The notes below the pieces were generated by a model. The model searched no databases. It saw only the letters and a list, made by a program, of their open reading frames with translations, and was not told the DNA's origin. DNA of 46,310 nucleotides from the NCBI GenBank assembly GCA_000531095.1, contig HG799462.1, positions 309,375-355,684 of the forward strand. The letters are read 5' to 3'. A program made the position numbers and the translations under genes. This document shows positions 41,128-46,310 of this stretch, one piece after another. Source of the DNA: Gemmata massiliana. Its GTDB lineage: Bacteria; Planctomycetota; Planctomycetia; Gemmatales; Gemmataceae. Each line of letters begins with the position of its first letter. Within the stretch, counting starts at the first letter, position 1.

Positions 41128-43128
41128 CTACACTTCGGTCACACTAACTGGTTCGGGGGTCGCGATCGGAGCGGGGGTGACCGCCGTATTACCGGCCAAG
41201 AGCGAGTGCCGGTTGATCCCCTTCTCTTCCAGCTTCTTCAGCTTGGTGTGGAGTGTATCACGGCTGATGTTCAGCAGTTTGGCCGCGTGGCTCACGTTCC
41301 CGTTCGTCTGCTTCATGGCCCGGCAAATGGCCCACGTTTCGATTTCACTCATATCCAGGCTCGGCGGCAGGTCCGGAGCCGCAGCGCCGGAAGTCACCGC
41401 CGGGGCCGCAACCAGTTCGGTCGTGCCGGTGAGCGGGATCGCGTCCGCTTCGATCGTGTCACCCTCACTCATCACCGCGGCGCTCTCGATGGCTGCACGC
41501 AGTTGCCGCACGTTTCCGGGCCACGGGTAAGCCTGGAGCTTGCGCATCGCGGCTGCCGTAAGTTTGAACTTCCGCCGGCACTCGCTGGACACTTTCGCCA
41601 GGAAGAACGCGGCCAGTTCGGGGATGTCTTCCGGGTGCTCGCGCAGCGGAGGCACGCGGATCGGGATCACCTTCAGCCGGAACATCAAGTCCTGGCGGAA
41701 CCGGCCGGCTTTCACTTCCTTTTCGAGATCGCGGTGCGTCGCGGCCACGATCCGCACGTCAGCCTTGATGTCGCCCGTCGCACCCACCGGACGGAACGCC
41801 TTACCCTCAATCACGCGGAGCAATTTAGCCTGGCATTCCAGCGAAAGTTCGCCCACTTCGTCGAGGAACAACGTCCCTTCGTCCGCTTGCTGGAACAGAC
41901 CGGGGTGGTCACGGTCCGCGCCGCTGAACGCACCCTTCTTGTAACCAAACAGTTCCGCTTCGAGCAGTGTCGGTGCGATGGCCGCACAGTTCACCACAAC
42001 GAGCGGCCCTTCGGCCCGGCGACTGTTGCGGTGTAGCGCCAACGCGACGAGCTCCTTCCCGGACCCGCTCTCGCCCTGCACGAGCACCGTAAACGGCTGC
42101 GGCGCTGCGCGCAAAATCTGCTGGCGTAAGTGGATAACAGCGTTACTGCCACCGATGATATCGTCAGCCGCGGGCGTGTGGGTACGCAGACGCGAGTTCT
42201 CAGCCTCCAAGGTGCGCCGGGTACGCAGGATTTCCAGCCCGTGAGCCAGGAACCCGGCGACGGCCTCAATGAACCGCACGTCGCGTTCCACGAACGCGCG
42301 CCCGGAGCGGTACACGTGCAACGTGGCGAACGGCTCGCCAGACGCCTTCAGCGGAATGCAAATTGCGTCTGCGAAAGAAGATAGTGAGTCGGTCGGCGGG
42401 TGCGCCGCGCTGAGGTCCGGAAACAGCCAGATCGTTTTGCCGTTCTTCTGGGCCTGTGCGGTGAGTCGGCGGCTGAGCGGGATGTCGATCGCGGCCGATT
42501 CGGGCATCACGATCTTGGGACCGGGGTCTTCCGGATCGAGGCTCAGGTACCCCGCGAGTTTCGCGGCGGTCTGGTTCAGAATCGAGCGCAGAGCAAACCC
42601 GATAAGATCGTGCGGCGTCTTGGTTTCGACCGCGCCGGTCATGAACTTGCACAGCGCGGTGAGTTCGTCCACCCGGAGCTGTTTGGCGGTCTGGTCCGGC
42701 GGGAGATCGTTTGGCAGGAGCCGGTCGAGCGGGAGTTCGTGGACCTTTGTAGCGTTGTGCGGCCCCTCGTTCACCGTCTTGATGTTCGGCATCGTGGCCG
42801 GCGCGTCTTTGACCGGCTTCGGCGGGCTCTTCGGTTCGAGAACGAATTTGAGCACCACTTCGCCGATCTTGACCCGCTGCCCGTCGCTCAATTCGACCGC
42901 GCCGTTCACCCGATGCCCATCCACGCGGGTGCCGTTCAGCCCGAAATCGCGAACGTGCCAGCGCCCGTCCTCGAAGTAGATCTTCGCGTGGGTCCGACTC
43001 GCCATCTCGTCGCGTAGCACGACGGTATTATCCCGACTGCGGCCGAGTGTGACCGGCTGCCCGGACGGGGACAGATCGAGAGTCGGCGGTACGCATTCTC
43101 CACCTTCGAGAGTGAGGCGCGCGCGCAT
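41128..43128 (-). CDS. FHA-GAF-sigma-54 activator (bacterial enhancer-binding protein)
   Basis: A 666-residue transcription activator. It begins with a forkhead-associated domain (about 15-100, with TLGRSRDNTVVLRDEMASRT, joined to HAKI, then GTRVDGHRV), which binds phosphothreonine and so links it to Ser/Thr kinases. A GAF-like sensor domain follows (about 145-310). The AAA+ domain (about 335-570) has Walker A GESGSGKE, the contact loop GAFSGA (instead of GAFTGA) and TLFLDEVGELS. A Fis-type helix-turn-helix ends it (NVSHAAKLLNISRDTLHTKL). No receiver domain is present. Its gene is divergent from leuD across 330 bases. The signal and the target promoters are unknown. Confidence 0.92.
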   Translation of the reverse strand: MRARLTLEGGECVPPTLDLSPSGQPVTLGRSRDNTVVLRDEMASRTHAKIYFEDGRWHVRDFGLNGTRVDGHRVNGAVELSDGQRVKIGEVVLKFVLEPKSPPKPVKDAPATMPNIKTVNEGPHNATKVHELPLDRLLPNDLPPDQTAKQLRVDELTALCKFMTGAVETKTPHDLIGFALRSILNQTAAKLAGYLSLDPEDPGPKIVMPESAAIDIPLSRRLTAQAQKNGKTIWLFPDLSAAHPPTDSLSSFADAICIPLKASGEPFATLHVYRSGRAFVERDVRFIEAVAGFLAHGLEILRTRRTLEAENSRLRTHTPAADDIIGGSNAVIHLRQQILRAAPQPFTVLVQGESGSGKELVALALHRNSRRAEGPLVVVNCAAIAPTLLEAELFGYKKGAFSGADRDHPGLFQQADEGTLFLDEVGELSLECQAKLLRVIEGKAFRPVGATGDIKADVRIVAATHRDLEKEVKAGRFRQDLMFRLKVIPIRVPPLREHPEDIPELAAFFLAKVSSECRRKFKLTAAAMRKLQAYPWPGNVRQLRAAIESAAVMSEGDTIEADAIPLTGTTELVAAPAVTSGAAAPDLPPSLDMSEIETWAICRAMKQTNGNVSHAAKLLNISRDTLHTKLKKLEEKGINRHSLLAGNTAVTPAPIATPEPVSVTEV

Positions 43129-43356
43129 CGTGACTACGCTCCAGCAGAGGGCCGCCGTCGGACGACACCAGAATGGCGAGAAGACGGCTGCGACGGCCCC
43201 CAGAACAACCGTTCGCTACGGAAAACTTTAGCACGCATTTTGCTTTGCGGAAGCCCCGTCGTGGGGTTCCCGTATCCCGCCCGTAGAACTAAGGTGAACA
43301 ACGAAGGCAAAATACGCACAATAAACCCGAGAACGCGCCCCGAACAAACACGAATC

Positions 43357-43378
43357 GCGGAACAGATTTCGGTTCCGC
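43357..43378 (+). promoter_or_regulatory. Stem-loop in the leuD leader
   Basis: GCGGAAC (43357-43363) pairs with GTTCCGC (43372-43378) around an eight-base loop, about 80 bases before the leuD start. A second imperfect fold (GGAAGCCCC/GGGGTTCC) lies near 43249-43268. The divergent space 43129-43458 otherwise shows no gene. A regulatory role in leuD control is only possible. Confidence 0.3.
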
Positions 43379-43458
43379 CCGCCGCGTTGAGAAACACATT
43401 CGCACGGACAAGAGAGCGCGATTCGTATTTGTGGCTCGCACACCAATTGAGGCTCGAA

Positions 43459-44028
43459 ATGCAAAACCACATCGAAGGCGTCGCATACGTTTTGGGCGAC
43501 AACATCGACACCGACCAGATCATCCCCGCCCAGTACCTGACGTACAATCCGTCGATCGCGGCGGAGTACAAAATGTTCGGGAAGTACGCCCTCAGTGGCG
43601 TTCCAGAGGCCGCTGCGGGGTTGCCCAAGGGCCACGTCCCGTTCCACCCGCCCACCGGCGACGGGTTCGTCTCGCCGTACAAGATCGTCATCGGCGGGAA
43701 GAACTTCGGCTGCGGCTCCAGCCGCGAGCACGCCCCGATCGCACTGGCCGCCGCGGGCGTGGTCGCGGTGGTCGCAGAATTCTACGCACGCATCTTCTAC
43801 CGAAACAGTGTGAACGGCGGCTATTTGGTCCCGCTCGAAGCGAAAGAGCGGCTCATCGACCGCATCTGTACCGGTGATAAGCTCGTTATCGACATCGCCG
43901 CGGGCACGCTCAAGAACGAGACGAGCGGCGAAACGTTCTCGCTGCTCCCGCTGGGCGAAGTCGCCCCGATTCTCGAAGCCGGTGGCCTGTTCCCATACGC
44001 GAAGAAAGTGGGCATGCTGGCGAGCTGA
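43459..44028 (+). CDS. leuD: 3-isopropylmalate dehydratase small subunit
   Basis: A 189-residue protein starting at ATG 43459 (MQNHIEGVAYVLGDNIDTDQ). LeuD with LeuC isomerises isopropylmalate in leucine synthesis. The swivelling-domain motifs are GDNIDTDQIIPAQYLTY and GGKNFGCGSSREHAPIALAA with the YARIFYRNSVNGGYLVPLE segment. A longer upstream frame from 43240 has no similarity and lies in the divergent promoter region. leuC is not in the window, so the small subunit is encoded apart from its partner. The similar homoaconitase small subunit is a less likely alternative. Confidence 0.93.
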   Translation: MQNHIEGVAYVLGDNIDTDQIIPAQYLTYNPSIAAEYKMFGKYALSGVPEAAAGLPKGHVPFHPPTGDGFVSPYKIVIGGKNFGCGSSREHAPIALAAAGVVAVVAEFYARIFYRNSVNGGYLVPLEAKERLIDRICTGDKLVIDIAAGTLKNETSGETFSLLPLGEVAPILEAGGLFPYAKKVGMLAS

Positions 44029-44658
44029 ACCTCGCAAATTGAATCGAGCCATCTGACTACAGACGCTCTCACAATTACCCGCGACTCGAATGGCGACCAC
44101 GTTCGCGATTCGAGTCACGCCATTTCAAGCGACAATTTCTTGACTATTCAATCTTATTTATCCAACTGCGACAGTTGGCAAATTTGAGCCAAAAAATGTT
44201 AACACTGGCACTCGTTCCACCCAAAAATTACGAACTCTTGTGGTGCGGAACTCTTTATTTCCCCAGCTCATTCACGTCCGAGGCTAACAAATGCTAACCT
44301 CTCGGGGAGGGCCACCGCACACGATCGCGGAAAGCAATTGGTGAGTGAGTAACCGCGTACCCGTTGGCCCTCGCAAGTGCCCAAATACCCCGTCCACATC
44401 CTGATGGCAGCTACCCAGGAAGATAACATACGTACATTATACTTGCAATGCCAAATCTGAAAGCGGCCAACGGATGCCGGCGCCCCGGGCCAACTGCCGG
44501 TGTCAGACGACCGACGTGGGTGAAGCGAGGTCGGGCGAAGAATCTTGGACAGGATTAACTGGATCAACACGATCCAGATCAGCGACACACCTCTCACTGC
44601 ATACGGAAGTGATTTCGGCTGGCTCGGTCTCTGGCCGTCCATCTCGGCGGCGACACGG
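44029..44658. other. Gene-free region, partly AT-rich
   Basis: No supportable gene between leuD and the P450 gene. 44120-44260 is unusually AT-rich for this window. Around 44280-44300 the word GCTAAC is repeated (GGCTAACAAATGCTAACC). 44541-44580 is a dispersed repeat listed separately. Frames here read across repeats and look non-coding. Confidence 0.6.
44541..44580. repeat. Dispersed 'ACAGGATTAAC..GGATCAACA.GATC' intergenic repeat
   Basis: The stretch beginning TTGGACAGGATTAACTGGAT and continuing CAACACGATCCAGATC belongs to a short repeat found between genes in many bacterial phyla ('AATCCTGTTGATCCTGTTAA' type). It makes small false frames on both strands. Its origin and function are not settled. 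Confidence 0.6.
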
Positions 44659-45600
44659 TCAGAAGCGGACGGGTAACGTCTCCAGACCGCGAACTCCGAA
44701 GCTGGGTCGCCACGTCAAGGCTTCGCTCGCGACCCCGAGCCGCAGATCGGGCAGTCGTCGCAACAGCGTCCCGAACGCGATCTCGCCTTCCAGCCGGGCC
44801 AGCGGTGCCCCCAAGCAATAGTGGACGCCGTGCCCGAACGCGAGGTGCTTGTTGTCCGGCCGGGTGATGTCGAGCGCGTCCGGGGACGGGAACCGGGCCG
44901 GATCGCGGTTGGCCGCGGTGATGATGACGAGCACCATCTCCCCCTTCGGGATGACCACGTCGCCCACGCTCACGTCCGCCGCCGCGTACCGAAGGGTGGA
45001 CGTTTTCACCGGCGATGTGAACCGCAGCAGTTCCTCGACCGCGGACGGCATGAGCGTCGGATCAGCCCGCAGCTTGGCGAGTTGGTCGGGGTGCTGTAAC
45101 AGCGCCAGTACCCCGCTGCCGATCAGGTTCGCGGTGGTTTCGTAGCCGGCCACAAGTAGTACGTATGCCATCCCCTGCAACTCGTCCTTGCTCAGTTTGT
45201 CCCCCGCCTCCTCCGCATGCACCAGCCCGGTGATTAGATCCTCCGCTGGTGCCCGTCGCCGCTCCTCGAACCGGCCCTCCAGGTACCGCGCCAGCCCCTC
45301 CAACGCCGCGACCGCCGCCGGGGTCGCGGGTTGCGGCGGGATCGCGGTGAGAATCACGTCGGACCACTCGCGGAACTGGTCACGGTCGGCCACCGGGACG
45401 CCGAGCATTTCGGCGATGACGGTAATCGGCAGCGGGAAGGCGTACTCGTCGATCACGTTCATCTCGCCGCGGCCGGCGACCGCGTCCAGAAGGGTGTCGG
45501 CGATCACTTGAACGCGCGGCCGCAGTTGCTCGACCATCCGCGGGGTGAACGCCTTCGACACCAGTCGCCGGAGCCGGGTGTGATCGGGCGCGTCGCGGAT
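44659..45600 (-). CDS. Cytochrome P450, N-terminus missing at a junction near 45600
   Basis: A haem monooxygenase of about 310 visible residues. The I-helix motif AGYETTANL, the ExxR motif in AVEELLRFTSP, the PERF-like DPARFPSPDALDITRP and the haem-binding FGHGVHYCLGAPLARLE are all present, and HTRLRRLVSKAFTPRMVEQL is the usual C-helix region. Soluble bacterial P450s have about 400 residues, so roughly the first 90 are lacking. Upstream of IRDAPDHTRL the frame runs antisense into a fragment of a small secreted protein gene, so the residues before it are not P450. The truncation could be genomic or an assembly misjoin. Redox partners and substrate are not in the window. Confidence 0.88.
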   Translation of the reverse strand: MRDAPDHTRLRRLVSKAFTPRMVEQLRPRVQVIADTLLDAVAGRGEMNVIDEYAFPLPITVIAEMLGVPVADRDQFREWSDVILTAIPPQPATPAAVAALEGLARYLEGRFEERRRAPAEDLITGLVHAEEAGDKLSKDELQGMAYVLLVAGYETTANLIGSGVLALLQHPDQLAKLRADPTLMPSAVEELLRFTSPVKTSTLRYAAADVSVGDVVIPKGEMVLVIITAANRDPARFPSPDALDITRPDNKHLAFGHGVHYCLGAPLARLEGEIAFGTLLRRLPDLRLGVASEALTWRPSFGVRGLETLPVRF

Positions 45601-45720
45601 CTCAAGACCAGCACGGCCACGTTCACCCTGACCCGCGGGAAGACGTTCGATCTTCGCCAACACACGCACTTGTTCGTCGTCCCCAAGGATGCAGAAGTGA
45701 AGGTCGCGCCCACAAAGTAA
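45601..45720 (+). pseudogene. C-terminal fragment of a small secreted protein, paralogue of the next gene
   Basis: The 39 codons ending TFTLTRGKTFDLRQHTHLFV and VPKDAEVKVAPTK align with the end of the protein at 45813 (EFTLKTGLTDDLRRHALVFA and VPKDAKVEVKE). The first two thirds are absent; upstream is the P450 gene in the opposite direction. It is either a decayed tandem duplicate or a piece brought in by a misjoin near 45600. Confidence 0.65.
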
Positions 45721-45812
45721 CGCGATTGCAACACGCCCCGATCCCGCCCATCCGCTGCGAGTTTCGATTCGTCGGATGGGCGTGGTCGTTTCTCCAAACC
45801 GAAAGGTGCGTT

Positions 45813-46226
45813 ATGCGAAGCGGAATGTGTGCGGTGCTGATGTTGGTTGTGGGTGCAGCGTTCGCGGACGAGTCGGCGAAACCGGTGGCTCGGGCGATTG
45901 ATCTCAAGGACGTGCGCGTGGTAGCCCAATCGGACGGCGGGAAACCAAAGCCAAGCGAGATCAAAAGCGCAAAGGAACTGGCGGACTCGCTCTTGTTCGC
46001 CGATGCCACCGGGCGGGACGCGATCAAAAAGCAGGTCGACTTCGAGAAGGAAAAGATCGTCGTGTTTGCGTGGAGCGGTTCGGGACAGGACAAACTTACC
46101 GCGGCGATGAGCAAGGACGGTAAGACCGCAGAATTCACCCTGAAGACCGGGTTGACCGATGATCTCCGACGGCACGCCCTCGTGTTCGCGGTACCGAAAG
46201 ACGCAAAGGTCGAAGTGAAGGAATAA
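45813..46226 (+). CDS. Small secreted protein of unknown function
   Basis: A 137-residue protein with signal peptide MRSGMCAVLMLVVGAAFADE. The mature part has DLKDVRVVAQSDGGKPKPSE, KSAKELADSLLFADATGRDA, VDFEKEKIVVFAWSGSGQDK and LTAAMSKDGKTAEFTL, which looks like a small beta-rich fold. The family is common in planctomycetes in my experience, but I know no function. I start it at the ATG at 45813, after AAAGGTG; the in-frame extension to 45726 is not needed. A truncated paralogue ends 92 bases upstream. A perfect hairpin follows the stop. Confidence 0.7.
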   Translation: MRSGMCAVLMLVVGAAFADESAKPVARAIDLKDVRVVAQSDGGKPKPSEIKSAKELADSLLFADATGRDAIKKQVDFEKEKIVVFAWSGSGQDKLTAAMSKDGKTAEFTLKTGLTDDLRRHALVFAVPKDAKVEVKE

Positions 46227-46240
46227 ATCGCGACCAGCAC

Positions 46241-46288
46241 AAACGCCCGCGGGCCAGAAGCACGATGGCTTCTGGCCCGCGGGCGTTT
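46241..46288. terminator. Perfect 21-base-pair bidirectional terminator
   Basis: The left arm 46241-46261 (starting AAACGCCCGCGGGCC) is exactly complementary to 46268-46288 (ending GGCCCGCGGGCGTTT), with the loop ACGATG. It lies 14 bases after the stop at 46226 and just before a convergent stop, so it serves both strands. Confidence 0.88.
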
Positions 46289-46298
46289 GTTGCACTTC

Positions 46299-46310
46299 TT
46301 ACTTCTTGAG
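46299..46310 (-). CDS. Last codons of a convergent gene cut by the window edge
   Basis: On the minus strand the end of the window reads Leu-Lys-Lys-stop (stop at 46299-46301), right after a bidirectional terminator. This is what the 3' end of a convergent gene would look like. Three codons cannot identify it. Confidence 0.3.
   Translation of the reverse strand, partial: LKK

Noticed and set aside
43240..43458. An N-terminal extension of LeuD to 43240
   Set aside because: LeuD proteins start near GVAYVLGDNIDTDQ; the upstream part is unlike any family member and contains hairpins.
44268..44642. A 124-residue minus-strand frame upstream of the P450 gene
   Set aside because: It includes the dispersed repeat at 44541-44580 and shows no natural domain or ribosome site.
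1..46310. CRISPR array, rRNA or riboswitch
   Set aside because: No regularly spaced direct repeats, no rRNA-like conserved blocks, and no aptamer core that I could recognise on either strand.

Overview
The window looks like chromosomal DNA of a Gemmata-like planctomycete (Planctomycetota, Gemmataceae). The evidence is high G+C with GC-rich third positions, an ECF sigma factor fused to a C-terminal WD40 domain, a Cys-type sulfatase, a GspG-like 'NGRYP..L.DL.PKYL' secreted protein, and a protein with the C-terminal 'ILADALEDAGCDN...RGCW..DLLLG' motif common in this family. Species cannot be fixed from sequence alone.

Layout. 1-7213: a type II fatty-acid/polyketide-like block (partial ketoreductase, unusually long ACP, FabZ-like dehydratase, ketosynthase without catalytic residues, active ketosynthase), then a membrane-anchored alpha/beta hydrolase and a GH3-type acyl-adenylating enzyme. 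7424-12770: M20 peptidase, glycine-zipper stress protein, and the minus-strand set Xaa-Pro peptidase - accB - accC. 13039-17812: PH-domain membrane protein and a divergent two-component pair (NtrC-type regulator and hybrid histidine kinase). 18065-21287: HlyD / ABC ATPase / ABC-2 permease operon. 21288-25921: a region with tRNA-like inverted repeats, a lineage-specific protein, a sulfatase, purN and a decayed insertion sequence. 25922-30815: purD, an Nramp transporter and the sigma-WD40 fusion. 31504-35472: a tightly coupled four-gene operon of two ABC ATPases and two permeases. 35487-38954: an operon of an MFS transporter and two tandem ArsI/CadI-like dioxygenase-domain proteins fused to a methyltransferase-like domain. 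38968-46310: small fragments, a secreted protein, an FHA-sigma54 activator, leuD, a truncated cytochrome P450 and small secreted proteins.

The most decisive observation is technical. Positions 8706-8739 are a perfect loxP site, inside a near-complete 454 Titanium paired-end linker (8702-8741). The 93 bases before it duplicate the start region of accC (10647-10739), and the sequence after it resumes at 8742. The order right end - linker - left end, implying a fragment of about 2.0 kb (8742-10739), is what an untrimmed circularised mate-pair read gives. The assembly is therefore wrong here: the 3' ends of the M20 peptidase and of the stress-protein gene are missing or chimeric. Two single-base homopolymer undercalls (in accC near 10321 and in the PH-domain gene near 13233) fit the same sequencing chemistry. 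Abrupt junctions near position 80 and near 45600 may be further misjoins.

The best biological candidates for something undescribed are the KS-alpha/KS-beta cluster with a GH3 amidosynthetase-like enzyme, and the MFS plus twin VOC-methyltransferase-like fusion operon, which may handle organoarsenicals or a related thiophilic compound.
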